Source: Candidatus Kuenenbacteria bacterium GW2011_GWA2_42_15 (GTDB lineage: Bacteria; Patescibacteriota; Patescibacteriia; UBA2196; GWA2-42-15). Taken from it: DNA of 13,517 nucleotides. Made by a program: the position numbers and the translations under genes. Positions within the stretch are counted from its first letter, which is position 1; each line of letters starts with the position of its first letter. The stretch spans positions 1-13,517 of the forward strand of contig LCCW01000014.1 of assembly GCA_000998185.1 (NCBI GenBank), in the 5' to 3' direction. Shown one piece after another: positions 1 to 6,530 of the stretch. The notes under the pieces are model-generated. The model saw nothing but the letters and a program-made list of their open reading frames with translations, made no database searches and had not been told where the DNA came from.

Positions 1-791
1 TCCACTCCCGTTTCCGTTCCCTGAATATCATTGCCAGGAATGGAAACAATGTTCGGATTGAACCCAGGGTACCGAGGATCATAGAAAAGTCCCTGGATTA
101 AATTACCAACACCGACATTGCCACTGCCGCTGGCCATCACACTTATTCCGAAGTGCCTGGCCCATCCTGTTGTGCTATCAACTCGATTGTCCGAAGCAGC
201 ATACAAGACTATGCCGTCGCCAGAACCCTCAATATGATTCCGGCTAATTTTGTTGTTTTTACCGCTATACACCGAGATAGCGGTTCCACCACCACTCACC
301 GTGTTGTCAGATACCTGATTCCTCTCAACGCTTGAGAGTAATATCGGGTAGCCCCATCCATCCTCGTCGTTAACAATATTATCAGATACCACATTGTCGG
401 CCCCATGGCTAATAACGCCATGATGGTTATTAAAGAGCTGACAATTTCTGACCGTGCATCCGCTGCCATTTAAAACGATGGCTTGCGCAAAATTATTCGC
501 GACAATACCATCTAATACGACATTGGATACTGATACCGCGATTTCAAACCCGGTGGCGTTTATGTGCACGCGGGGTCCTGTCACTGCTGATATTACAAAC
601 CCATGTGGGTTTGTAATGATAACATCGTCAACAATGACTTTTGCAATGAACCTACCGTACTCGGCGATGATGTCATTGTTGACCTCCCATGTGCCCGGCC
701 TGTCTATGGTGGTGTCCGGGGTCGTAATTCTGTATTGACCCCATACGATGGTACTCATTAGGAGCACTATAAACAAAATTCTGTACAACAT
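1..791 (-). CDS. Secreted right-handed beta-helix repeat protein (partial, runs off left edge)
   Basis: Translated by hand: the frame is open from an ATG at 791 to the window edge, at least 263 residues with no stop. The N-terminus has a Sec-type signal peptide: MLYR, then the hydrophobic run ILFIVLLMSTIVWG, with likely cleavage near residues 18-19. After it come ~20-residue repeats rich in Asn, Val, Ile and Gly, such as GNNVV/SDN-like turns and 'NKISRNHIEGSGDGIVLY', typical of NosD/pectate-lyase-type parallel beta-helices. No catalytic residues can be assigned, so binding, adhesion or polysaccharide degradation are all possible. The start is supported by a perfect AGGAGG SD (800-805) 8 nt upstream. 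It lies 62 nt downstream of a second beta-helix gene and is probably co-transcribed with it. The fold call is strong and the function is unknown. The C-terminus, where a sorting domain would be, is outside the window. Confidence 0.85.
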   Translation of the reverse strand, partial: MLYRILFIVLLMSTIVWGQYRITTPDTTIDRPGTWEVNNDIIAEYGRFIAKVIVDDVIITNPHGFVISAVTGPRVHINATGFEIAVSVSNVVLDGIVANNFAQAIVLNGSGCTVRNCQLFNNHHGVISHGADNVVSDNIVNDEDGWGYPILLSSVERNQVSDNTVSGGGTAISVYSGKNNKISRNHIEGSGDGIVLYAASDNRVDSTTGWARHFGISVMASGSGNVGVGNLIQGLFYDPRYPGFNPNIVSIPGNDIQGTETGV

Positions 792-799
792 CTTAATAA

Positions 800-825
800 C
801 CTCCTAAAGAAGCTCCTGCTTCTTT
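800..825 (-). promoter_or_regulatory. SD plus perfect 8-bp intercistronic hairpin
   Basis: Seen in the sequence: AAAGAAGC (806-813) pairs perfectly with GCTTCTTT (818-825) around a 4-nt loop. On the minus-strand mRNA the hairpin ends directly at the AGGAGG SD (800-805) of the downstream beta-helix gene. No U-run follows on the minus strand, so it is not a terminator for this operon; it may stabilise the mRNA or tune translation. Read on the plus strand it is followed by ATTTTTTT and would resemble a terminator, but no plus-strand gene ends here. Confidence 0.5.
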
Positions 826-853
826 ATTTTTTTATGTTTTTGTTTTTTCACTA

Positions 854-1993
854 CTACTTGAGTAGCATCATCTTCCTCGTGATGAGCTCGGAACCCGTGT
901 TTAGCCTGTAGAAATAGACTCCACTTGCCAGTTTTGAGCCATTGAATTGAATCGTATGCTTTCCGGCGGGTTGAACTTCATTTACCAACTGGGCAACTTC
1001 ATTGCCGGTGATGTCGTAAACCGTCAGGTTCACATTACCCTGCTTAGCCAACGAATAAGTGATGTTTGTGGACGGGTTAAACGGATTGGGATAGTTTTGA
1101 TTCAGCTCGTAGGTGAATGGTATGCCATTCACACCGTTCTCAACAAATGCTGAAACCACCGGAAATAATATGGAGAACGACGATTTATTATTCTCCAACT
1201 CAACTTCCCCTCGCACAGGCGAGACATCAACCGTCAAAGTGAAGTAGTACCTCTGTTCAAATTTGCCCATGATGGCAACTGCTTCTCCGGGTGTTAAAGA
1301 TGGAACCGTACCGTACCATCTATCCCCTAGGTCTGACCTACCTGGCATGATCCAAACCGTATAAGTGGTTGATGGCGCGACAGTATTTCCCTTGTTTGTC
1401 ACAGTAAACGCATAATTGGTCAATGTATCTGCTGTAACACCGGACACGACGTTATTGGGTTGTGCTGCGACAAAGACGTCAGCGACTTCAATATTATTCC
1501 CATCGCCCTGTAATATTGCATAGGCACAATGGGTTATTTTATTACCACTCCCATAACTGTTAGAAGCACCATATACCCCGATTCCAACCTGGCTCCATAT
1601 CACCTTGTTATGGGATACTTCCGTACTATCTGGGAAGTCAAATCCATTACCTCCCACACAAACACCCTCACGAGCGTTGTGCCGAAGGACGTTGCCATGA
1701 ACTACGTTATGGGATCCCAAAACCAGTATCCCAAAAGCTGTCGCCCTCTCGACTCGGTTCCCATAAATTTGGCAATGGGAACCATAAACCGTAATTCCAA
1801 TATTGGGGTAAGTTATTTGATTACGTCTAATTACGACGTAATCAGCGCGAACGACAATGTTGTCCCCTTTGTCCAAAGTCAACCCCTCAATCACCGTTGA
1901 GTCTTGTGTGACGGTGATTGTGTGCCCCTGCCCCTGCGTTAGTGCGGCGCAAAAAACTGCGACGAAAACGACGAGAAAAGTAAATTTTTTCAT
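854..1993 (-). CDS. Secreted beta-helix protein with T9SS type A C-terminal sorting domain
   Basis: 379 residues. Residues 1-22 are a signal peptide (MKKF, hydrophobic VVFVAVFCAAL, then TQGQG). Residues ~25-165 form a short right-handed beta-helix with 'VVHGNVLRHN', 'GVYGASNSYGSGNKI'-type turns. Residues ~170-285 look like a CARDB/Ig-like beta-sandwich ('YAFTVTNKGNTVAPSTTYTV'). Residues ~295-379 are a classic Por/T9SS type A sorting domain: the YPNPFNPST motif, then 'VYDITGNEV', 'LASGVYFYRL' and a terminal Lys-rich tail. In organisms with a type IX secretion system this domain directs export across the outer membrane and cleavage or surface anchoring. Start supported by an AGGAGG SD just upstream; a promoter lies at 2068-2096. 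It is the first gene of a two-gene beta-helix operon. Ligand or substrate is unknown, and no lyase or hydrolase active site is obvious. Confidence 0.9.
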   Translation of the reverse strand: MKKFTFLVVFVAVFCAALTQGQGHTITVTQDSTVIEGLTLDKGDNIVVRADYVVIRRNQITYPNIGITVYGSHCQIYGNRVERATAFGILVLGSHNVVHGNVLRHNAREGVCVGGNGFDFPDSTEVSHNKVIWSQVGIGVYGASNSYGSGNKITHCAYAILQGDGNNIEVADVFVAAQPNNVVSGVTADTLTNYAFTVTNKGNTVAPSTTYTVWIMPGRSDLGDRWYGTVPSLTPGEAVAIMGKFEQRYYFTLTVDVSPVRGEVELENNKSSFSILFPVVSAFVENGVNGIPFTYELNQNYPNPFNPSTNITYSLAKQGNVNLTVYDITGNEVAQLVNEVQPAGKHTIQFNGSKLASGVYFYRLNTGSELITRKMMLLK

Positions 1994-2067
1994 GATGTAG
2001 TCCTCCTTTTGTTATTCTCAATGAAATGAAATTTTTTCTGTTTTTTTAGCCCATTAAAGAGCTTTTT

Positions 2068-2096
2068 AATATATCTTATTTTTATTTTTCTGTCAA
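2068..2096 (-). promoter_or_regulatory. Sigma70-type promoter for the beta-helix operon
   Basis: Minus strand: TTGACA (2091-2096), a 17-nt spacer, then TATATT (2068-2073). This is a near-consensus promoter with optimal spacing. Predicted transcription starts near 2061, giving a ~68-nt 5' leader before the start codon at 1993. The leader contains a small ATTAAA...TTTAAT inverted repeat. Confidence 0.65.
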
Positions 2097-2112
2097 GTTT
2101 TTTTGTTTCCAC

Positions 2113-2145
2113 CAAAAAACAACTTTTCTTAAAAAGCTGTTTTTT
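2113..2145. terminator. Bidirectional intrinsic terminator
   Basis: CAACTTTT (2120-2127) pairs with AAAAGCTG (2132-2139), 8 bp with one G-U, around a CTTA loop. It is followed by T6 on the plus strand (2140-2145) and by A7 (2114-2119 plus neighbours), i.e. a U-run on the minus strand. On the minus strand it is the first terminator-like hairpin after the M16 peptidase gene, about 250 nt past its stop. It sits just upstream of the promoter of the beta-helix operon, so it plausibly separates the two units. Confidence 0.55.
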
Positions 2146-2234
2146 GAGGAAAAATTGCTGATTTTGCGGTGAATTGTAATGATTTTATGTGAGGAAAAAT
2201 TGCTGATTTTGCGGTGAATTGTAATGATTTTATG
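2145..2234. repeat. Perfect 45-bp tandem duplication (two copies)
   Basis: Copies at 2145-2189 and 2190-2234 are identical over all 45 bases by eye; each begins TGAGGAAAAATTGCTG and ends GATTTTATG. The unit is 15 codons long, so reading frames pass through unbroken. A short minus-strand open frame (2129-2311) spans it and encodes a 15-residue repeated peptide, but that frame has no SD and no coding character, so I do not call it a gene. The remaining bases, 2235-2390, hold nothing else I can support. Confidence 0.9.
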
Positions 2235-2390
2235 CTGTTTCTTAAGTTTATTCTAAATATCCCCTCCGATAATAACAAGGTCAAAATTGTGCCAGATTGA
2301 GTAGCTGACATATCTTTAATAATTAGTTTGGTATAATAGAGATTATAGCAAGAAATTGGAGAAGAAGCAAATTTGACTTACTCTATCAAC

Positions 2391-3749
2391 TTACACCTTC
2401 CAATTGCTCCACAGCTTTTTAAGCTGTTGTTTTTGTGTTGGCGACACCTTGCCGCCGATTATGACTGTGCCAGGACGAACACGAAACATTTGATCATAAA
2501 AATTAAAAATATCCTTCAATTCTACTGATTTAATCATACGTTGCTGATAAGTATGAGTAATAATTTTCTCCGTGCCAAAAACAAGCGCGAACCACGATGT
2601 TAGATTAGCGGCTTCGCGCGGATAGTCCTTGTCTAGTTCAAGCCTCTTAAGTTTATTATTTTTCAAATGCTTCAAAGTCCCAAAATCTAATGTTTTTCTA
2701 AACCGTTTCAAAATTTGCTGAAACAGCGCATAAAAATTCTCGGTTTTGTCCGGCTGGAACGACGATTCAACGGAAAAACTTGAAAATTCCCGAAAAGTAT
2801 TGATATCAGCGCCGACAGAATAACAAAAAATCTTGGCGCGCAAATAATGGGACAAGTATTGATCCAAAAATTCAACGAAAAATTCCCGCTTAATCAATTC
2901 ATCGGCATTTGAATTTTGAACAGTCGCATAGTAACCAAGATAGTTCTGCGACGCCGACCGGTTGATAAAATTGATACCACCTTTAGGTTCAATATATGCT
3001 GAAGAAATCCTGAAGCGTTCTTTTTTTAACGACTCAACGCGTTGAGCCATTGACTCGCGGCTAAACTTAAAATATTTATCGGCCAACTTAACTAATGTTT
3101 CAATTTTAAAACTACCGGCCACGGTCAAAATCATATTTTCCGGACGGTAATAATCATTAACGAACCGCCGGACATCATCCAAACAAAATTTCATAATATT
3201 GTGGCTGATACCCAGTATGTTTAATTTCAACGAGCAATCACTAAAACAAATATTCCTCACTTTTGTATTGTAATAAAAATCCGGTTCATTTTCATTCTCA
3301 AGCAATTCTTCAAGAATAATTTTCTTTTCCGTTTCCAAATCGCGCTTATCAATAACCACGCCGCGCGCATATACCAATTCGGACAATAATTTAAGCACCG
3401 GCTTTAAATCGTTTTTATGAGCGCTGAATTCAAAATTGGTCCGCTCCTGTAAAGTATAAGCGGAAAAATCATGGACAAGATCATCTTTTATCCATTGCTC
3501 AACTGGCTTGTGCGCCGATGACTGCGCGGCGGCAAGATGTTCAACCAAATGAGCAATGCCATTGTTTTTTTCGTTTTCATAGCGTGAACCAACTTTCACG
3601 GCCAAATCAAAATAGAGTGAATTAAAACGAAAATATTCACAAGCAATTATTGTTAAACCGTTTTTTAATTTATGCACTTTAACTATCATATAAGTAAAGA
3701 TACAATAAAAAAATATGGAGATCAAGCTAAACATCAGCTCAATCTCCAT
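2391..3749 (-). CDS. M16 family (pitrilysin/PqqL-like) zinc metallopeptidase
   Basis: 452 residues from the ATG at 3749. It carries the inverted zinc motif HxxEH of family M16 (H67-L-V-E70-H71), with the third zinc ligand Glu expected ~76 residues on and present as E147/E148 in EKKIILEELLEN, so the site looks complete. Length (~430-450) suits the M16B architecture of two tandem ~220-residue domains. Such enzymes degrade or process small peptides, including PqqF-like and AlbE/F-like partners of RiPP pathways. Start choice is uncertain. The ATG at 3749 sits 4 nt after the stop of the upstream small gene, with GGTGA as a weak SD, and adds a hydrophobic segment (residues ~6-20) that could anchor the protein in the membrane. 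The internal ATG at 3689 (residue 21, MIVKVHKLKNGL) matches the usual family N-terminus but has no SD. Its neighbour is a small basic peptide that could be its substrate; this is inference. Confidence 0.9.
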   Translation of the reverse strand: MEIELMFSLISIFFYCIFTYMIVKVHKLKNGLTIIACEYFRFNSLYFDLAVKVGSRYENEKNNGIAHLVEHLAAAQSSAHKPVEQWIKDDLVHDFSAYTLQERTNFEFSAHKNDLKPVLKLLSELVYARGVVIDKRDLETEKKIILEELLENENEPDFYYNTKVRNICFSDCSLKLNILGISHNIMKFCLDDVRRFVNDYYRPENMILTVAGSFKIETLVKLADKYFKFSRESMAQRVESLKKERFRISSAYIEPKGGINFINRSASQNYLGYYATVQNSNADELIKREFFVEFLDQYLSHYLRAKIFCYSVGADINTFREFSSFSVESSFQPDKTENFYALFQQILKRFRKTLDFGTLKHLKNNKLKRLELDKDYPREAANLTSWFALVFGTEKIITHTYQQRMIKSVELKDIFNFYDQMFRVRPGTVIIGGKVSPTQKQQLKKLWSNWKV

Positions 3750-3753
3750 GGTT

Positions 3754-3930
3754 TCACCGCCGAGTTCGGCTACCGCGATTCACGCTGCCTCTGGATGGAT
3801 GACTGCCCTTTGGTGTTTGCGAATGATGACCGCCTTTACCATGTTGGGCATTTCTCCCTGGACCGCTTCCAGAGTGACTTCTATTGCCTTTTCCACCGCG
3901 ATACTTACCGCCGGAATATCCGTGTGCCAT
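3754..3930 (-). CDS. Small 58-residue Gly/Ser/Arg/His-rich basic protein
   Basis: Found by reading the minus strand. ATG at 3930 lies behind a very strong SD (GGAAGGAGGTGAG, about 6 nt away), with TGA at 3754-3756. The product begins MAHGYSGGKYRGGKGNRSHS and ends VNRGSRTRR. It is almost devoid of hydrophobic residues, strongly basic and disordered-looking, with many Gly-Gly, His and Ser residues and no Cys. Local GC content is clearly higher than in flanking DNA. It lies 4 nt upstream of the M16 peptidase start, implying a two-gene operon and possibly translational coupling. It could be an RNA- or DNA-binding tail-like protein, a metal-binding peptide, or a Gly-rich precursor peptide handled by the adjacent protease. 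No family is recognised. The strong SD and clean frame argue it is translated. Confidence 0.65.
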   Translation of the reverse strand: MAHGYSGGKYRGGKGNRSHSGSGPGRNAQHGKGGHHSQTPKGSHPSRGSVNRGSRTRR

Positions 3931-4016
3931 TATGTCTCACCTCCTTCCAACGACGATTGTGCGGATGTTTTGGTTGTTGTTTATCCCCCTTTTTATCTTT
4001 ACCTCTAACTTAGCAT

Positions 4017-4050
4017 AAAAAAAAAGCACCTGTCAAATTTTGTCAGGTCT
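4017..4050 (-). terminator. Intrinsic terminator-like hairpin upstream of the small-protein/M16 operon
   Basis: On the minus strand ACCTG (4044-4048) pairs with CAGGT (4028-4032), extended by CAA/TTG after an A-A mismatch, and is followed by GC and a run of nine Ts (complement of 4017-4025). It would stop minus-strand transcription arriving from repeat copy A or from the HExxH gene, isolating the small-protein/M16 operon. On the plus strand it is followed by CTTTT, so it may act in both directions. The hairpin contains a TTGACA on the minus strand (4031-4036), but no good -10 lies at standard spacing, so I make no promoter call. Confidence 0.5.
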
Positions 4051-4064
4051 TTTATCAGTAAACA

Positions 4065-4266
4065 CCCAAAAAACAGCCATTAAATATGCTGTTTTTGAAT
4101 TGTGCTTGAACTTTTATGGTTTGCTCTAAAATCACCCTCTTCTTCATTTAATATAAAGGGACTTAAATTACCCTTGCTTAAACTGGCAATTTCAGGGCCG
4201 GACATAAAAATTCACTTTAGCGTCTGATAAGGAAAATATAGCACATAATTAAAGAGAGAGCAAACC
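4065..4266 (+). repeat. Dispersed ~200-bp intergenic repeat, copy A
   Basis: One of three same-orientation copies in the window (A 4065-4266, B 5025-5225, C 11002-11198). It begins with a terminator-like hairpin AAACAGC-N9-GCTGTTT. Next is a block with TTTGCTCTAAAATCACCC, then AAGGG-N10-CCCTT, then CTGGCAATTTCAGGGC, and it ends in AATATAGCA and a purine-rich GCAA. Copies A and B are identical for the first ~71 bases and differ at about 8 of ~142 bases by eye; the last 60 bases diverge more. It has no coding potential that I can see. It lies downstream of the small HExxH gene (minus strand), so A and B flank that gene as direct repeats. Confidence 0.85.
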
Positions 4267-4296
4267 TTTAATATCTGATCAGAAAAAACGAATATT

Positions 4297-4371
4297 CCGG
4301 CCGGAGCATATTGAGCGTTCCAGGTTACGGAATGCTCACCGGCCCGCCAAATGCCTGGCATGACAGGCGGG
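4297..4371. repeat. Cluster of GC-rich inverted repeats
   Basis: Nested palindromes: GGCCGG (4299-4304) with CCGGCC (4339-4344) enclosing GAGCGTTCC (4313-4321) and GGAATGCTC (4329-4337). Immediately after come CCCGCC (4343-4348) and GGCGGG (4366-4371) around the palindrome ATGCCTGGCAT (4351-4361). The two outer stems share bases 4343-4344, so they could form alternative structures. GC content is far above the surrounding DNA. There is no U-run, so it is not a simple terminator. It could be a REP-like element or a small structured RNA. Confidence 0.6.
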
Positions 4372-4390
4372 AGTCGGGCAATTACAAGCC

Positions 4391-4429
4391 ATAAAATTAA
4401 AACAAGCCCGGGGGTTTATTTTGAGCTTG
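4391..4429 (-). terminator. Intrinsic terminator of the small HExxH gene
   Basis: On the minus strand CAAGC (complement of 4425-4429) pairs with GCTTG (complement of 4403-4407), with one further C-G pair after a mismatch, followed by TTTTAATTTTAT (4391-4402). It starts directly after the TAA stop at 4431-4433, the expected place for an operon end. The loop is long (~15 nt). Confidence 0.55.
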
Positions 4430-4430
4430 A

Positions 4431-4967
4431 TTAACCGATTTGCGTCTTTGAATTTTTAGAAGAAAACCATTGCCAGAACTCTTCTAGCGCCTTTTCTTTT
4501 TCCTCATAACCGCGCTCGCCGTTTTTTTGAATGTCATAGAAATGAAAAAGTTCGTGGATAATACAGATGAGTTGGCCGTTTAGATTTTTATGCGTCGGCG
4601 CCATAAACCATTTATGGCTGTAATCGTAAGGCATATAGTAGGCCGTGGTCAGGTTGGCGGCAAGATTGAATTTTTGAAAAGGCGTTTTTAAAAAAGTTGT
4701 AATTTTTTTGATAACTTCGTCTTCTTGTTTTTGCCAGACAATTTTAAGTGTTTCCGCTTGCCGATTGAATTCTTGAATCTTGCCGGCGGGAATCGTTTTG
4801 ACAATTTTTTCAAAATTGTTTTTACTCAACCTAATTCTCTTATCAAACGGGTAAAATTGGGTAAGCTTAAAAGTTTCAGGATATTTGGCTTTTATTCTTA
4901 ACCAATTTTGCAAGTCTTGAGTTGGGTCGGAAGAAATAGAAAACATAAAAGTATAAATTATCCTCAT
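4431..4967 (-). CDS. Small HExxH putative zinc metallopeptidase (178 aa)
   Basis: Carries H138-E139-L-F-H142 in a helical context (LICIIHELFHFYD) and a Glu-rich follow-up helix (EEKEKALEEFW, residues ~155-165) that could supply the third gluzincin-type ligand. The upstream part is Lys-rich and helical. There is no signal peptide or clear membrane segment. I chose the ATG at 4967 because AAGGGG lies 4 nt upstream; a TTG at 4988 in the same frame gives 185 residues but has no SD. The gene is single, sits between direct repeat copies A and B, and diverges from the tRNA-Trp operon. A second HExxH protein lies beside copy C (11247-12203), with a similar 'xxHEhFH' motif but little other similarity visible by eye. 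The peptidase call rests on the motif only; the substrate is unknown. Confidence 0.65.
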   Translation of the reverse strand: MRIIYTFMFSISSDPTQDLQNWLRIKAKYPETFKLTQFYPFDKRIRLSKNNFEKIVKTIPAGKIQEFNRQAETLKIVWQKQEDEVIKKITTFLKTPFQKFNLAANLTTAYYMPYDYSHKWFMAPTHKNLNGQLICIIHELFHFYDIQKNGERGYEEKEKALEEFWQWFSSKNSKTQIG

Positions 4968-5024
4968 TCGACCCCTTAAAGAGTCCAATATGTATCTGAA
5001 CTTATTAAGTTTTTTTTATTTTAA

Positions 5025-5225
5025 CCAAAAAAACAGCCATTAAATATGCTGTTTTTGAATTGTGCTTGAACTTTTATGGTTTGCTCTAAAATCACCCTTT
5101 TCTTCATTTAATATAAAGGGGCTTAAGTTTCCCTCCTTTAAACTGGCAATTTCAGGGCCGGACATAAAATATCTTTTAGTTCCTTGGCAGGGTTAATATA
5201 GCATCAAATTGGGGAAAGGGCAAGG
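5025..5225 (+). repeat. Dispersed ~200-bp intergenic repeat, copy B
   Basis: Same element as the copy at 4065, in the same orientation, lying between the divergent small HExxH gene and the tRNA-Trp promoter. Internal differences from A and C cluster in the second hairpin region (GGGGCTTAAGTTTCCCTCC here versus GGGACTTAAATTACCCTTG). Several changes keep a G-rich/C-rich pairing, a weak hint of a conserved RNA or DNA fold. Its last 60 bases resemble C more than A. Confidence 0.85.
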
Positions 5226-5267
5226 AATTGGGTTAAAATATTATCCACAATAAAATCTTAATTTTGT

Positions 5268-5295
5268 TTGACAAAAATTACATTTGTTATAAGAT
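5268..5295 (+). promoter_or_regulatory. Promoter of the tRNA-Trp operon
   Basis: TTGACA (5268-5273) is followed by an extended -10: TGT-TATAAG (5285-5293), or TAAGAT at 5290-5295 with 16-nt spacing. Predicted start is around 5300, a few bases before the mature tRNA 5' end at 5306, as expected for a tRNA promoter. Confidence 0.65.
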
Positions 5296-5305
5296 TGGGT
5301 TAAAT

Positions 5306-5379
5306 GCCTGCGTAGCTCAACTGGCTAGAGCAACGGTCTCCAAAACCGATGGTTGAGGGTTCAAATCCTTTCGCAGGCG
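5306..5379 (+). tRNA. trnW: tRNA-Trp (CCA anticodon)
   Basis: 74 nt with a perfect 7-bp acceptor stem (GCCTGCG/CGCAGGC) and a 4-bp D stem GCTC/GAGC. The anticodon loop CTCCAAA gives CCA (Trp), and the T loop is TTCAAAT on a 5-bp stem with two G-U pairs. The discriminator base is G73, as expected for bacterial tRNA-Trp. The 27-43 position is an A-A mismatch, slightly irregular. The terminal CCA is not encoded (next bases are CAA), so it needs CCA-adding enzyme. It is first in an apparent operon with the tryptophanyl-tRNA synthetase gene 112 nt downstream. Confidence 0.95.
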
Positions 5380-5422
5380 CAAAGGGGGCAAAATAAAATA
5401 AAAATTTTTAAACTTAAATTGA

Positions 5423-5449
5423 GGAGGAATGTTTATTCCCTCCTTTTCT
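5423..5449 (+). terminator. Hairpin with U-run between tRNA-Trp and the synthetase gene
   Basis: GGAGGAAT (5423-5430) pairs with ATTCCCTCC (5435-5443), with one bulged C and a GTTT loop, followed by TTTTCTGTTT. It looks like an intrinsic terminator for the tRNA that would allow partial read-through, or an attenuator for the downstream genes. No strong separate promoter is visible between it and the start at 5492. Confidence 0.55.
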
Positions 5450-5491
5450 GTTTGACTAAAACTTTTAACCAAATACAGAGGAGAAAAAATT

Positions 5492-6517
5492 ATGAGAACG
5501 AAGAGAATTTTGTCCGGGATAAGGACCACTGGCCCATTACACCTTGGCCACTATTTTGGAGCTTTGAGAAATTGGGTTGAATTACAAAATAGTGACGAGT
5601 ATGAATGTTTTTTTCTACTCGCGGACATTCAAGCGCTGACCACACATTTTGACCGAGTTGCGGAAATGCAAACGTCGATGTGTGAAGTGGCATTGGATTT
5701 TTTGGCTGTTGGTCTTGATCCGGGAAAATCACATTTTGTACTCCAGTCGCAAGTCCCTGAATTGGCGGAACTGACAATGTATTTCAGTATGTTTACGACA
5801 CTGAAATCATTGCAAAACAACCCGACAATAAAAGACGAACTTAAAAAACAAAAAGAAGTTTATTACGGGTTTGTCGGTTATCCTGTTTCGCAGGCGGCGG
5901 ACATTTTACTTTTTACAACCACGCCACCGAGGTTAGGTGAAAAATTGCTGGTTCCAGTGGGACAAGATCAGGTGCCACATTTGGAATCAACGCGCTGTAC
6001 AGCGCAAAAATTCAATAGTTTGTATGGAGAAACCTTTGTCATCCCCGACACCTTGATCGGTGAGATCCCACGATTACCCGGGCTTGATATGCAGAAAATG
6101 GGAAAGAGCGCGGATAATGCCATCTTTTTGAAAGATGATCCGGATTCAATTAGAAAAAAAGTCATGTCGGCTTTCACTGATCCGAAAAAAATAAGAGCTG
6201 ATGATCCCGGTCATCCAGACGGTTGCGCCATCTTTCAATATTATACAGCATTGGCACCAGAGTTGATGCAGGATGTTGAAACAAAATGCATTGCTGGTGA
6301 ATTAGGATGTGTGGCTGACAAAAAACGACTATCGGAAATTTTAATTGATTTTTTAAATCCAATCAGGGAACGACGACAGCACTTTGAAAAAAATCCAGAC
6401 ATTGTGAATCAGGCAATACGAAAAGGCACGGAACGCGCCAGAGAAATTGCCGCAATCACGATGAAAGCAGTGCGTTCTGCGATGAACATTGATTACCTAG
6501 ACATCTTTAAAACCTAG
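5492..6517 (+). CDS. trpS: Tryptophanyl-tRNA synthetase
   Basis: 341 residues, normal family length. Class I synthetase: it activates tryptophan with ATP and charges tRNA-Trp in the cytoplasm. The HIGH-type motif is HLGH (17-20) in GPLHLGHYFGALRNW; the KMSKS-type loop is KMGKS (202-206). The Trp-binding signature PVSQAADILL (131-140) keeps the Asp that reads the indole NH, and a VPVGQDQ motif follows. The wording (ADIQALTTHFDR, VPELAELT, PRLPGLD) resembles the TrpRS II-like clade rather than the Geobacillus/E. coli type; that is recall and needs a tree. A short extra segment (TTPPRLGEK, ~143-151) precedes VPVG. SD AGAGGAG lies 8 nt before the ATG. It follows its cognate tRNA gene and is 13 nt from the decarboxylase, so the three protein genes form one operon. 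Confidence 0.95.
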   Translation: MRTKRILSGIRTTGPLHLGHYFGALRNWVELQNSDEYECFFLLADIQALTTHFDRVAEMQTSMCEVALDFLAVGLDPGKSHFVLQSQVPELAELTMYFSMFTTLKSLQNNPTIKDELKKQKEVYYGFVGYPVSQAADILLFTTTPPRLGEKLLVPVGQDQVPHLESTRCTAQKFNSLYGETFVIPDTLIGEIPRLPGLDMQKMGKSADNAIFLKDDPDSIRKKVMSAFTDPKKIRADDPGHPDGCAIFQYYTALAPELMQDVETKCIAGELGCVADKKRLSEILIDFLNPIRERRQHFEKNPDIVNQAIRKGTERAREIAAITMKAVRSAMNIDYLDIFKT

Positions 6518-6530
6518 AGGAGATGAAATC

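Noticed and set aside
454..738. Plus-strand 94-codon frame near the left edge
   Set aside because: Antisense to the clear beta-helix coding frame with signal peptide; no SD.
2129..2311. Minus-strand 60-codon open frame with a 15-residue repeated peptide
   Set aside because: It exists only because the 45-bp duplication is a multiple of three; no SD, no coding character, and it runs into a terminator hairpin.
2329..2337. Extended -10 (TGG-TATAAT) on the plus strand
   Set aside because: No -35 at proper spacing and no plus-strand gene follows; downstream is antisense to the M16 gene.
3672..4013. Two overlapping plus-strand frames (97 and 113 codons)
   Set aside because: They are antisense shadows of the SD-led 58-codon minus-strand gene and the start of the M16 gene.
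4028..4036. TTGACA on the minus strand as a promoter for the small-protein/M16 operon
   Set aside because: The best -10 at 17-18 nt spacing is TAAGTT or CTAAGT, only about half matching, and the box lies in a terminator stem.
5380..5382. Encoded CCA tail on the tRNA
   Set aside because: The bases after the discriminator G are CAA, so CCA is not encoded.
5428..5454. Possible 8-codon leader peptide after GAGGAGG
   Set aside because: The SD touches the ATG (about 1 nt spacing) and the bases are better explained by the hairpin; it has no Trp codons.
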